Shown here piece by piece: positions 24,255-32,191 of a DNA stretch of 64,000 nucleotides. Below the pieces are notes generated by a model that was given only the letters and a program-made list of their open reading frames with translations, was not told where the DNA came from and ran no database searches. The stretch's first letter is position 1, and each line of letters begins with the position of its first letter. The position numbers were made by a program, and so were the translations under genes. Source of the DNA: Kumtagia sp044326205 (GTDB lineage: Bacteria > Pseudomonadota > Alphaproteobacteria > Rhizobiales > Rhizobiaceae); the NCBI RefSeq assembly GCF_044326205.1, contig NZ_JBIRCY010000019.1, forward strand, positions 57,371 through 121,370. Direction: 5' to 3'.

Positions 24255-25238
24255 ATGCATATCGAGTTCACGCACGTCCCCGGACCTTTCCGCGCCACCG
24301 CTGGCGAGGCGGCAACTCCGTTCTTTTTCGACATTCGCGAGGCCCAGCAGCGGCTAACGACGATCGAGCGGGCCGGTTTCGACCGGGTGGTTGTAGACGA
24401 TGCCGCCGGTCTGTTGACCAACATGGACCTTGCCGCACAGGCGATGCGCAGCACCAGCGCGCTGGATATTTCGCTGACCCATTGGGCCGGCGCGGTAGAA
24501 CCGACCGTTGCGGCGCGGCAGTTGGCGGCGCTGGATGCGTTCAGCCACGGGCGACTGTCGATCCGAATCATGACCACTCCCCACAGCGGGGTGAATGGCG
24601 AACCGGCCGGCCATGTCGAGACCTTGCAAAGGACCGACGAATATCTTGTTCTGCTGAAACGGCTCTGGGCGAATGATCGGCCGTTCGACCATGAGGGGCC
24701 GGCCTACAGCATGCGCAACGGATTTGTCGCGCGCAAGGGACCGCGTGGAGCCGAAATTCCATTTCGGATGAACGGGTTGTCCGGCACGGCCTTCCGCGCC
24801 GCCGGGCGCCATGCCGACGTGTTCGAGCTCCCCTTCGCCACACCGGACCATATAGGCCACATCGTCCAGCGGGTTTGCCAGGCAGCGACGGAATGCGGGC
24901 GGACGGGGCGGCTGAGATTTGCGCTGCCGCTGCGCTTTGACCAGCTTTCGCAGCAAGGCGGCGATGCGAGAGGGATAGGCGACCTCGGTGCGGCAATCCG
25001 CGGCGGTTCGTCGGAACGTATTGCGCTGGCGCTGCTGCCCTATGTTTCACTAGGCGTTTGCGAGTTCATGATCGGCGGCCTGAACGAGCGGGAGGCGATC
25101 GCCGATTTCGGCGAACGGGTCATCCCGATCGTCAGGAACTCGGCTGCAAGGCGCGACAGGGTGTTGGCGATATGGCCGCAGCCGGCGGAATCCGTTCCGT
25201 TGAGGTCAGCAAATAAGACTGGCGTCGCAAGGCATTGA
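24255..25238 (+). CDS. Luciferase-like flavin-dependent monooxygenase
   Basis: 327 aa from the ATG at 24255, preferred over upstream starts because ACGGAGGAA lies eight bases before it. The fold is that of the bacterial luciferase/SsuD group: an early beta strand, REAQQRLTTIERAGFDRVVVDD, VAARQLAALDAFSHGRLSIR (substrate/FMN side) and QRTDEYLVLLKRLW. Such enzymes use reduced FMN and oxygen to split C-S bonds of sulfonates or sulfones, or attack other substrates. The C-terminal part is divergent from SsuD. Its place between tau and cys/ssu genes argues for a sulfur-scavenging role; the substrate is unknown. Confidence 0.75.
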   Translation: MHIEFTHVPGPFRATAGEAATPFFFDIREAQQRLTTIERAGFDRVVVDDAAGLLTNMDLAAQAMRSTSALDISLTHWAGAVEPTVAARQLAALDAFSHGRLSIRIMTTPHSGVNGEPAGHVETLQRTDEYLVLLKRLWANDRPFDHEGPAYSMRNGFVARKGPRGAEIPFRMNGLSGTAFRAAGRHADVFELPFATPDHIGHIVQRVCQAATECGRTGRLRFALPLRFDQLSQQGGDARGIGDLGAAIRGGSSERIALALLPYVSLGVCEFMIGGLNEREAIADFGERVIPIVRNSAARRDRVLAIWPQPAESVPLRSANKTGVARH

Positions 25239-25753
25239 TCTTCAATAGCTTTGCCGATCAGAAAACCGAGCTGTCCAAGCGCCGATACGTTCGGTGCGAA
25301 ATAACGTCATGCTTGGAAAACCGGGCCGGATCAATGGGATAGCCGGCGCGTCGCGCGATTTTTCCGTTACAAGCATGACCAGCCCCCTCACAAGCATGAC
25401 ATGTTCCCGGAAAAAGCCGTTTCGGCCCGACCGAGATGGGATTTCGGGTGGAAAGCCTACGCGCGCGCAAACGCAAAATATAGGAAAATAATCCTTAACA
25501 TCGTGACGGTGGTCTGGCACGCTTCAGATATCGTCGAAAAATTGCGACCGCGGGGGACAGGCCGGCTGCCAATCCGGGCTGTGAAGTCTCCAACGTAGCA
25601 CACGGGGAGAAGGACGCGGTTCATCGACGGTTTCGCCAATAGCCGGCGCTGCAAATGCCTTGCCGCGTTGAGCTTTGTGTTTCCAGCGGGCGCCGGTGAG
25701 AGGCTACACGAAGGGGGACGCCGGCGGCACGGACGATGAAACTGCTCGCCGTC
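25239..25753. other. Convergent spacer with three copies of CAAGCATGAC
   Basis: 515 bp with no credible gene between two converging genes. It holds the 10-mer CAAGCATGAC twice directly (25370-25379 and 25391-25400, 21 bp apart) and once inverted (25306-25315). No clear terminator hairpin was found. Confidence 0.5.
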
Positions 25754-27103
25754 TCACTTGCCCACCAGCACCTTCGCCAGCCGGGCGCATTGGGCGCGGA
25801 TGTCCGGGATGGCCTCGATCTCGAAAAAGGTGCCGCGGGTCAGCGGACCGACCGCGAAGAGTTTCGCGGAGGCGGAATTGTTCTCACTGATGACGGCGCA
25901 ATTTTCGGTTACGTCCAGCCCAAGCCGCAACGGGTCGGGCCGCGCGAGCCCACGCTCGATGAGGTCACGGACCACCGCGATCGAACCCACCGAAAGATCC
26001 TTGGTGATGCCTGTGCAATCACACACCCGATCGACCACGAGCGTTTCCGGCGTTTTCGAATGGCGATGCAGAAGCCGCACCGCGATGCCGTCGCCCTGTT
26101 CGGTCATGCCTTCGACGCGCGCAGCGACCAGCCGGATGCGGCCGGCCTCGACGGCTTCGGTCAGGCGCGCATGGATCGGCGGCGCCATGCGGTGGCGGTG
26201 GATATCCCACCAAGCTTTTGTGTGCTCGACGAAGCGGCGCTTGGCCGAGGCCGGCCAGCTTTGCCAGATGCGCTGGTTGAATGGCCGCAAACCATCCAGC
26301 ACGTCGCGCCAGTCGCCGCCGGCCTTTTGCGTGGCGCGGATCAGGTCGCGCAGCCAGCCGACGAAATAGGACAGTTCGGTGCCGAGCGGCACGTCGGCGA
26401 TATCGAGCCGGATCGGCTTGCTCTTGCGGTGGGTGGAGGGCAGCAGGCCGCGCCGCGACACGGCAACGATCTCGCCACGATGGCCGCGATGCTCCAGCGT
26501 CAGCCAGGCATCGATCATGCTCAATCCTGTCCCGAGTATCAGGACATGGGCATTCGGATCAAGCGGCCTGTCGTCAGGCGAATCGATACGGATGGCGAGC
26601 GGATGCTCGGGCGAGGGCTCCTCGTCATGGCCGACCGCCAGTACCACGGCATGGCAGGCGAGGCTGGTGCCGTTCGCCAGTTTGACGTCGACCCCCGACG
26701 GTGTCGGCGACACGCCGAGGCAGGTTTCGCGGACAAGGCGCAGCCGGCCGGTCGCGCTTTCGCGGTCCAGATTGCTCTCAAGCAGTTCCTCAAGATAGCG
26801 GCCGTAGACGGCGCGCGGCAGGTAGACGGCCGGGTTGTCGTCGGTAACGATCTCTTCCGCCTGCACCCAACGCCAGAAATGCTCGGGATCGTCGGCGTAA
26901 CCGCTCATGCCCATCGCGCTGACGTTGAGCACATGGTCGGGCAGGGCGGTCGAATAAGCGCGGCCGCGGCCGAAGGCGGACGCCCTCTCGATAAGGGTGA
27001 CACGGAGGTCCGGGTTAGGCGACTTCAGCAGGTGTGCCGCGAGGAGCACGCCGCTAGCGCCGCCGCCGACGATGGCGATCGAGGAGCGCGGGCGCTCGCT
27101 CAT
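25754..27103 (-). CDS. FAD/NAD(P)-binding protein, YdhS/COG4529-like
   Basis: 449 aa flavoprotein. The N-terminal dinucleotide fold is IAIVGGGASGVLLAAHLL; VLNVSAMGMSGYADDPEHF and HVLILGTGLSMIDAWLTL (second Rossmann fold), and the C-terminal LFAVGPLTRGTFFEIEAIPDIR match the FAD-NAD(P)-binding family of which E. coli YdhS is a member. Biochemical role unknown; relatives often lie beside sulfonate and sulfur genes and are thought to be oxidoreductases. It is 34 bp downstream of the Rrf2 gene on the same strand, likely one operon. Confidence 0.75.
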   Translation of the reverse strand: MSERPRSSIAIVGGGASGVLLAAHLLKSPNPDLRVTLIERASAFGRGRAYSTALPDHVLNVSAMGMSGYADDPEHFWRWVQAEEIVTDDNPAVYLPRAVYGRYLEELLESNLDRESATGRLRLVRETCLGVSPTPSGVDVKLANGTSLACHAVVLAVGHDEEPSPEHPLAIRIDSPDDRPLDPNAHVLILGTGLSMIDAWLTLEHRGHRGEIVAVSRRGLLPSTHRKSKPIRLDIADVPLGTELSYFVGWLRDLIRATQKAGGDWRDVLDGLRPFNQRIWQSWPASAKRRFVEHTKAWWDIHRHRMAPPIHARLTEAVEAGRIRLVAARVEGMTEQGDGIAVRLLHRHSKTPETLVVDRVCDCTGITKDLSVGSIAVVRDLIERGLARPDPLRLGLDVTENCAVISENNSASAKLFAVGPLTRGTFFEIEAIPDIRAQCARLAKVLVGK

Positions 27104-27137
27104 GCGCGCGCCCCGCCAAGCGAGGCGCCGTGCTCCG

Positions 27138-27587
27138 TCAGGCGTGATATTTCAGCAGGGCCGCGACATCGTCGTTGGCCGCGTCGCGCATTTCCGCGAG
27201 GCTGCGGTTGTCCAGCACATTGGCGATGGCGTGGCGCACTTCCAGCATCATGTGCCGGACCTGGCAGGTCGCCTCGTCGCAATCCTCGCAACGCTGGTAC
27301 TGCGTGTGGCTGGCGCAAGGGATCGGCGCCAGCGGGCCGTCCAGAACGCGCACGACGTGGCCGATCTTGATCTCCGCCGGCGAGCGCGACAGGCGGTAGC
27401 CGCCGTCCTTGCCCTTGCGGCTCTGCACGAAGCCGGCATTGCGCAGCTCGCCGAGGATGGCATCCAGAAATTTCTTCGGGATGTTGTTCGTCGTGGCGAT
27501 GTCGTTGACGAATGCGAGTTGGCCTTCGGGCATCTGCGACAAGTGGACCAGAGCCTTCAGCCCATACTTGCCTTTTTTGGTGAGCAT
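27138..27587 (-). CDS. Rrf2 family regulator with four clustered cysteines
   Basis: 149 aa from the ATG at 27587 (MLTKKGKYGLKALVHLSQM), the usual Rrf2 N-terminus; the frame is open upstream but without homologous sequence. The winged HTH includes FVNDIATTNNIPKKFLDAIL, and the wing is RKGKDGGYRLSR. The central loop has PCASHTQYQRCEDCDEATC, cysteines spaced C-X8-C-X2-C-X4-C, where IscR and RirA carry their Fe-S ligands. It could therefore sense iron-sulfur or sulfur status. A half operator at 27683 and a looser full site at 27820 lie upstream, suggesting autoregulation. It is the only dedicated regulator in the sulfur region. Confidence 0.85.
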   Translation of the reverse strand: MLTKKGKYGLKALVHLSQMPEGQLAFVNDIATTNNIPKKFLDAILGELRNAGFVQSRKGKDGGYRLSRSPAEIKIGHVVRVLDGPLAPIPCASHTQYQRCEDCDEATCQVRHMMLEVRHAIANVLDNRSLAEMRDAANDDVAALLKYHA

Positions 27588-27819
27588 CGTCGAAAACTGT
27601 CTTTGCGTTGCCTGAGGAAGAAACCGATCGCCCCGGATGCCCGATCGATGATCCACATCCGTTACGCATAAATTCCAGTGAATCTATAAACAAGTGCAAA
27701 TGCGTTGATTTTTCGTCATTTTCGCGACCGAAGCGGCAAATTTGACACTGGGGAAGGTAACTTTCCGGCAAAGGCTGTCTCATTGGCGTGAGCGTGCTGG
27801 CGACAGGTTGTGCTTAAAG

Positions 27820-27836
27820 TCTATAGAAAAGATAGG
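27820..27836 (-). promoter_or_regulatory. Sulfur-region operator motif, site D (looser match)
   Basis: TCTATAGAAAAGATAGG on the + strand; arms TCTAT/ATAGG, one mismatch from perfect inversion. It lies 233 bp upstream of the Rrf2 start. A half site at 27683-27690 is closer (96 bp). Confidence 0.4.
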
Positions 27837-28084
27837 AAATTGGAAGCGAGTTTAACCTACGGGCCGTGGCCGGTCGATTGCAACGGCGCGCTGTCGGCCT
27901 GCTCCGCCCGCTGCCACCGGACTTGAGCGTTCGAGTTCCGGTCCAGAATGTCGTTGTCGCGTCTCCCGTTAGCCGCTTCGGACCCGCTGCATTTCCGTCG
28001 CCGGATTTCGCCGGTTCGGCATCGGCGTCATACGCATGTGGGGTTCTGCCCCGGCGGTGCACTTCGCCACCGGTATGGCATGGG

Positions 28085-28127
28085 TCCTCGGGTCGCGCAG
28101 TTCGCTTCGCTCCTGCTTGCCCGAGGA
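28085..28127. repeat. Palindromic intergenic repeat
   Basis: Arms TCCTCGGG and CCCGAGGA flank about 27 bases that contain GCGAAGCG-type half palindromes. The wording is like dispersed extragenic palindromes of Mesorhizobium; no second copy is present in this window to prove it. Confidence 0.4.
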
Positions 28128-28214
28128 TGACGACGGGAGGGCCGTTTCCGCCAATCGCCAACGTCGGCGATTAGGGGCGAATCCTCTGAGGTACATCGCC
28201 GGCGCACCGGAACC

Positions 28215-29231
28215 TCAAGCCGCAAAAACCTTCATCCGCACAATGCGCAGAAAGCCGCTTTCGCCGGCCCGCACGACCGTCTCCGGAGGCACGTCAAGCT
28301 CCACCGTCTCGCCTCCCGCCGTGCGGGCCACCAGCCGCCTTCCGTCGGGCCGGTCGATGACGCGAAGAACGGAGGCAGGAATACCGCTTTCACGTGACCA
28401 GTCGAGATCGCCAGGCCGGGCGTAGACTTCCGCCGCGCCGTCCTGGCAGCCGGCGGCGTCCAGCGTGATGCCGCCGATGGAAACGACGCCGTTTTTCACG
28501 TTGCCTGAAAGCCGGTTGGTGTCGCCGAGGAATTTCATCACGAAGGCGGAGGAGGGGTTGCGGCAGACTTCTTCCGGCGTTCCCTGCTGCACGATCTTGC
28601 CTTCGTTGAGGATGACGACGCGGTCGGCGAGGTCGAGCGCCTCTTCCTGGTCGTGGGTGACAAAGATCGTGGTGATGCCGAGCTCGCCATGGATATCGCG
28701 CAGCCAGCGGCGGAGGTCGCGCCGCACATTGGCGTCAAGCGCGCCGAAGGGCTCGTCGAGCAGCAGCACTTTCGGGTCGACGGCAAGCGCGCGGGCAAGA
28801 GCCACGCGCTGGCGCTGGCCGCCGGAAATCTGAGTCGGGAAGCGTTCGCCAAGCCCTTCGAGACGAACGAGCCGCAGCAGGTCGGCAACGCGAGCCGAAA
28901 CCTCGGCGGGGGAGCGGCGCACCTTCGAGACCTTCATGCCGAAGGCGATGTTTTCGGCGACCGTCATGTGCGGGAACAGCGCGTAGTGCTGGAAGACGAA
29001 ACCGACGCCGCGGTCGCGCACCGGAATGTCGGTGGCGTCCCGGTCGCCGAAATAAATGTGCCCGCCATCGGCATATTCGAGACCGGCAACCATGCGCAGG
29101 ATGGTGGTCTTGCCGGAGCCCGAGGGGCCGAGCAGGGCCAGCAGTTCGCCGCTCTCGATGTCGAGCGACACGCCGTGCACGGCGCGGAACGTGTCGAAGG
29201 TTTTGACGACGTTGTCGAGACGAATCTTCAT
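28215..29231 (-). CDS. cysA: Sulfate/thiosulfate ABC transporter, ATP-binding protein
   Basis: 338 aa from the ATG at 29231 (MKIRLDNVVKTFDTFRAVHG). Walker A GPSGSGKTT, signature ISGGQRQRVALARAL, Walker B VLLLDEPFGALD and H-loop FVTHDQEEALDLADR are intact. The C-terminal region (TNRLSGNVKNGVVSIGG onward) is a TOBE-like regulatory domain usual in CysA. Energises sulfate import through CysTW. Its start overlaps the cysW stop by four bases. Last gene of sbp-cysTWA. Confidence 0.93.
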   Translation of the reverse strand: MKIRLDNVVKTFDTFRAVHGVSLDIESGELLALLGPSGSGKTTILRMVAGLEYADGGHIYFGDRDATDIPVRDRGVGFVFQHYALFPHMTVAENIAFGMKVSKVRRSPAEVSARVADLLRLVRLEGLGERFPTQISGGQRQRVALARALAVDPKVLLLDEPFGALDANVRRDLRRWLRDIHGELGITTIFVTHDQEEALDLADRVVILNEGKIVQQGTPEEVCRNPSSAFVMKFLGDTNRLSGNVKNGVVSIGGITLDAAGCQDGAAEVYARPGDLDWSRESGIPASVLRVIDRPDGRRLVARTAGGETVELDVPPETVVRAGESGFLRIVRMKVFAA

Positions 29232-30100
29232 GCGGATTTTCCAGTGGGCGCGGCGAGCGCCGGTCGGCGGCCGGCGCCCTGGCGCTCCAGAAACACTTTG
29301 GCGACGATGGTGACGAGGGCGAGCACGGTGAGGATGGAGGCGGCGGCGAAGGCGCCGGCCGTCTGGTAGTCGTGATAGAGCAACTCGATATGCAGTGGCA
29401 GCGTGTTGGTCTGGCCACGTATATTGCCTGAGACCACCGAGACGGCGCCGAACTCGCCCATGACGCGGGCGTTGCATAGCACCACGCCGTAAAGCAGCGC
29501 CCAGCGGATGTTGGGCAGCGTGACCGAGAAGAAGGTGCGCCAGCCCGATGCGCCGAGCGAGGTGGCGGCCTCCTCCAGGTCGCGGCCCTGCGCCTGCATC
29601 AATGGCACCAGTTCACGCACCACGAAGGGCGCGGTGACGAACATCGAAGCCAGCACGATGCCTGGCAGCGCAAAGAGGATTTTGATGTCCCAGGCTTCCA
29701 GCAGGGGGCCGAACAGGCCTTGCAGGCCGTAGACGAACAGGTAGGCGACACCGGCGACGATGGGCGAGATCGAGAACGGAATCTCGATCACCACCAGCAG
29801 GAAGCGGCGACCCCAAAAGTCGAACTTGGTGATCGCCCAAGCGGCGGCGATGCCGAAGGCGGTGTTGATCGGCACGGCGATTAACGCGGTGACGACGGTG
29901 AGCATGATGGCGTGGCGGGTGTCGGGGTGGCCGATGGTTTTCAGGAAACCGTTGAGGCCGAGCGAAGCCGCCTGCGCGAAGATGACGATCAACGGCGCCA
30001 GAATGAGCAGCGCGCCGACGACGAGCACGAAGCCGATCAGCGTGCGGCGCACGGCCAGACTGTCGCCGACGCGGGGAGGGCGTCTTTTTGCCGGCTGCAT
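29228..30100 (-). CDS. cysW: Sulfate ABC transporter, permease CysW
   Basis: 290 aa with six predicted membrane helices; the first follows the start VRRTLIGFVLVVGALLIL. The EAA loop is DLEEAATSLGASGWRTFF, and the C-terminal segment RVMGEFGAVSVVSGNIRGQT is the hallmark of the CysW/CysT group. Forms the membrane channel with CysT. Two bases separate it from cysT, and it overlaps cysA. Confidence 0.93.
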   Translation of the reverse strand: MQPAKRRPPRVGDSLAVRRTLIGFVLVVGALLILAPLIVIFAQAASLGLNGFLKTIGHPDTRHAIMLTVVTALIAVPINTAFGIAAAWAITKFDFWGRRFLLVVIEIPFSISPIVAGVAYLFVYGLQGLFGPLLEAWDIKILFALPGIVLASMFVTAPFVVRELVPLMQAQGRDLEEAATSLGASGWRTFFSVTLPNIRWALLYGVVLCNARVMGEFGAVSVVSGNIRGQTNTLPLHIELLYHDYQTAGAFAAASILTVLALVTIVAKVFLERQGAGRRPALAAPTGKSA

Positions 30101-30102
30101 GG

Positions 30103-30984
30103 TCAGTTCCTCACCGTGTAGCGCAGCGCGCGGGCCTGCAGCAGGTTGGTGAAGGCGAGCATCAGGAAGGCGGTGACGAGCAGCACCGAGGCGATCGCGG
30201 CGGCGGCCTGGTAATCATATTCCTCCAGCCGGATGAAGGCGAGCAGGGCGGTGATCTCGGTCGACATCGGCTGGTTGCCGGCGATGAAGATGATGGCGCC
30301 GAACTCGCCAAGACTGCGGGCGAAGGACAGCGACAGGCCGGCGAGCAAGGCGGGCATCAATAGCGGCAGGATGACGCGCAGGAAGATCGAGCGGTCGGAA
30401 CCGCCGAGCGTCTGCGCGGCCTCCTCCAGCGTCGGGTCGAGGTCTTCCAGAACCGGCTGCACCGTGCGCACGATGAATGGCAGGCTGGTGAAGGACATGG
30501 CGACCATGATGCCGAGCGGCGTGTACGCGATCTTTATGCCGGCCTCGCCGAGGATGGAACCGAACCAGCCGTTCGGCGCGAACAGGGTGGTGAGCGCGAT
30601 GCCGGCGACCGCCGTGGGCAGCGCGAACGGTAGGTCGACGATGGCGTCTACCAGCCGCTTGCCAGGGAAGGAATAGCGCACCAGAACCCAGGCCAACGCC
30701 AGGCCGAAGACGAGATTAAAGGCGGTGGCGGCAAGCGCCGACAGCACGGTGACGCGGTAGCTGGCGACGGCGCGTGCCGAGGAAACGATGCGCCAGTAGT
30801 CTTCGGGGCCGAGACTGGCTGCATGGAACACCAGTGCGCCGAGCGGCAGCACGACGATTAGGCCGACATAGAACAGGGTGATGCCGAGAGAGAGCGGCAG
30901 GCCGGGGAGAACACGGCGGCGTTTCTTACCCTCCCCCTTGTGGGGAGGGTCGTTCCGCGCAGCGGAGCGGGGTGAAGATTCCAT
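30103..30984 (-). CDS. cysT: Sulfate ABC transporter, permease CysT (CysU)
   Basis: 293 aa from the ATG at 30984. Membrane helices begin with LPLSLGITLFYVGLIVVLPL; the EAA loop is TLEEAAQTLGGSDRSIFLRV and the C-terminal SLGEFGAIIFIAGNQP is typical. Odd feature: the first 19 codons (MESSPRSAARNDPPHKGEG) lie inside a palindromic intergenic repeat (30928-31061), so the repeat supplies the start codon and N-terminal tail. A start further in would have to be a non-ATG codon, and I found no good one. It is separated from sbp by that repeat and by a terminator. Confidence 0.88.
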   Translation of the reverse strand: MESSPRSAARNDPPHKGEGKKRRRVLPGLPLSLGITLFYVGLIVVLPLGALVFHAASLGPEDYWRIVSSARAVASYRVTVLSALAATAFNLVFGLALAWVLVRYSFPGKRLVDAIVDLPFALPTAVAGIALTTLFAPNGWFGSILGEAGIKIAYTPLGIMVAMSFTSLPFIVRTVQPVLEDLDPTLEEAAQTLGGSDRSIFLRVILPLLMPALLAGLSLSFARSLGEFGAIIFIAGNQPMSTEITALLAFIRLEEYDYQAAAAIASVLLVTAFLMLAFTNLLQARALRYTVRN

Positions 30985-31061
30985 GCTTACGACCCCCACC
31001 CCGTCTCGCAAGCCTCGCGTCGCTCGGCGTGCTTGCCGACCCTCCCCACAAGGGGGAGGGT
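30928..31061. repeat. RIME-like palindromic element with 25-bp inverted ends
   Basis: A perfect 25-bp inverted repeat (30928-30952 and 31037-31061, arms CCCTCCCCCTTGTGGGGAGG and its complement) encloses 84 bp with GCGGAGCGGGGTG and CTCGGCGTGCTTGC. The flank at 31070-31100 (GGATGTCCGGCAGGACAG, then GGGGGTG) is also typical of the mosaic elements (RIME) found between genes in rhizobia. Its left arm and part of the inside are translated as the start of cysT. Confidence 0.7.
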
Positions 31062-31130
31062 GACGCCGGCGGGATGTCCGGCAGGACAGAAGGGGGTGTG
31101 AAGAAGCGCGGGCATCAACAACAACAGGTG

Positions 31131-31169
31131 GAGAAAAACAAAAACCGGCGGGTCCAAGAGACCCGCCGG
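31131..31169 (-). terminator. Rho-independent terminator between sbp and cysT
   Basis: On the minus strand a perfect 10-bp stem, CCGGCGGGTC/GACCCGCCGG, with a 5-base loop (31145-31169) is followed by a T-rich run (complement of AAAAACAAAAA, 31134-31144). It lies 26 bp after the sbp stop, and probably limits read-through into cysTWA. Confidence 0.85.
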
Positions 31170-31195
31170 CCATCAAGCCGAAACGACGCTTCAGG

Positions 31196-32191
31196 TCAAC
31201 GCTCGCCGTAGATCTGGTCGAGCAGGCCGCCGGACGCGAAATGCTCCTTCTGGACCGCCGGCCAGCCGCCGAACACGTCCTCGACGGTGACGAGGCGCAC
31301 GTTCGGGAACTTGTCCCTGAATTCGGCCGCGACCGCCTCGTCGTTGATGCGGTTGCCGTTTTCGGCCGCGATCTTCTGGCCTTCGGGCGTGTAGAGGAAA
31401 TCGAGATAGGCTTTGGCCAGGTCGCGCGATCCGTGCTTGTCGACCACCTTGTCGACGATCGCCACCGGAAATTCCGCCAGCAGGCTGACGGAGGGCGCGA
31501 CCTGCTCGAACTTGTCCTCGCCGAACTCTCTTCTGATGCCGGTGGTCTCGGATTCGAAGGTGATGAGCACGTCGCCGATCTCGCGCTCGACGAAGGTCGT
31601 CGTCGCGGCGCGGCCGCCGGTGTCGAACACCGGCACGTTGTCGAAGAGTTTCGTGACGAACGCCTTCACCTTCTCCTCGTCGCCCTTGAAGGCTTCCCTG
31701 GCGTAGGCGGTGGCGGCGAGATAGGTATAGCGGGCGTTGCCGGAGGTTTTTGGATTGGGGAAGATGACCTTCACGTCGTCGCGGACGAGATCGTTCCAGT
31801 CCTTGATGCCCTTCGGGTTGCCGGCGCGCACCAGGAAGGACGGCAGCGAATAGAAGGGCGAAGCGTTGTTGGCGAAATCCTTCTGCCAGTCGTCGGAGAC
31901 AAAACCGTTCTTCACCAGGAAGTCGATATCGGTGACCTGGTTGAAAGTGACCACGTCGGCTTCCAGTCCCTCGACGATGGCGCGGGCCTGCTTGGAAGTG
32001 CCTGCATGCGATTGGTCGATGGTGACATCCTTGCCGGTGTCGGCCTTGTATTTCGGGATGAAGGCGGCGTTGACGTCCTCGAACAATTCGCGCGCCACGT
32101 CGTAGGAGGCGTTGAGCAGCTTATCCTCAGCGTTTGCCGGGCCGATGCCGAGCGCGGCCAAGGCGGCGCCGATGAGCAGCAGGCGTTTCAT
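31196..32191 (-). CDS. sbp: Sulfate ABC transporter, periplasmic binding protein
   Basis: 331 aa from the ATG at 32191 (MKRLLLIGAALAALGIG), with a Sec signal peptide cut after ANA. The mature protein reads EDKLLNASYDVARELFEDVN and DQSHAGTSKQARAIVEGLEAD, with FPNPKTSGNARYTYLAA; these match the Sbp/CysP sulfate-binding family. Captures sulfate or thiosulfate in the periplasm for CysTWA. It is the first gene of the unit and is set off by a terminator, so it may be made in excess over the membrane parts. Confidence 0.92.
   Translation of the reverse strand: MKRLLLIGAALAALGIGPANAEDKLLNASYDVARELFEDVNAAFIPKYKADTGKDVTIDQSHAGTSKQARAIVEGLEADVVTFNQVTDIDFLVKNGFVSDDWQKDFANNASPFYSLPSFLVRAGNPKGIKDWNDLVRDDVKVIFPNPKTSGNARYTYLAATAYAREAFKGDEEKVKAFVTKLFDNVPVFDTGGRAATTTFVEREIGDVLITFESETTGIRREFGEDKFEQVAPSVSLLAEFPVAIVDKVVDKHGSRDLAKAYLDFLYTPEGQKIAAENGNRINDEAVAAEFRDKFPNVRLVTVEDVFGGWPAVQKEHFASGGLLDQIYGER

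Larger units (their letters stand above)
27588..28214. other. Spacer upstream of the Rrf2 gene with operator-like sites and a palindromic repeat
   Basis: 627 bp without a credible gene. From left to right: half site TCTATAAA at 27683, site D at 27820-27836, then a palindrome-rich intergenic stretch with TCCTCGGG (28085-28092) facing CCCGAGGA (28120-28127), followed by GATGACG, as in dispersed rhizobial repeats. Confidence 0.5.

Noticed and set aside
25242..25654. Several short frames in the 25.2-25.7 kb spacer
   Set aside because: No ribosome sites and mutual overlap on both strands; treated as non-coding.
25736..27370. A 544-residue plus-strand frame opposite the flavoprotein and Rrf2 genes
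   Set aside because: Both minus-strand genes show full family motifs; the opposite frame has none.
27814..28225. Small frames in the spacer upstream of the Rrf2 gene
   Set aside because: They run through a palindromic repeat region and have low-complexity Arg/Pro sequence; not credible genes.
30928..31061. The cysT repeat as a CRISPR array
   Set aside because: It is one inverted pair, not repeated units with spacers. No CRISPR array or cas gene was seen anywhere in the window.
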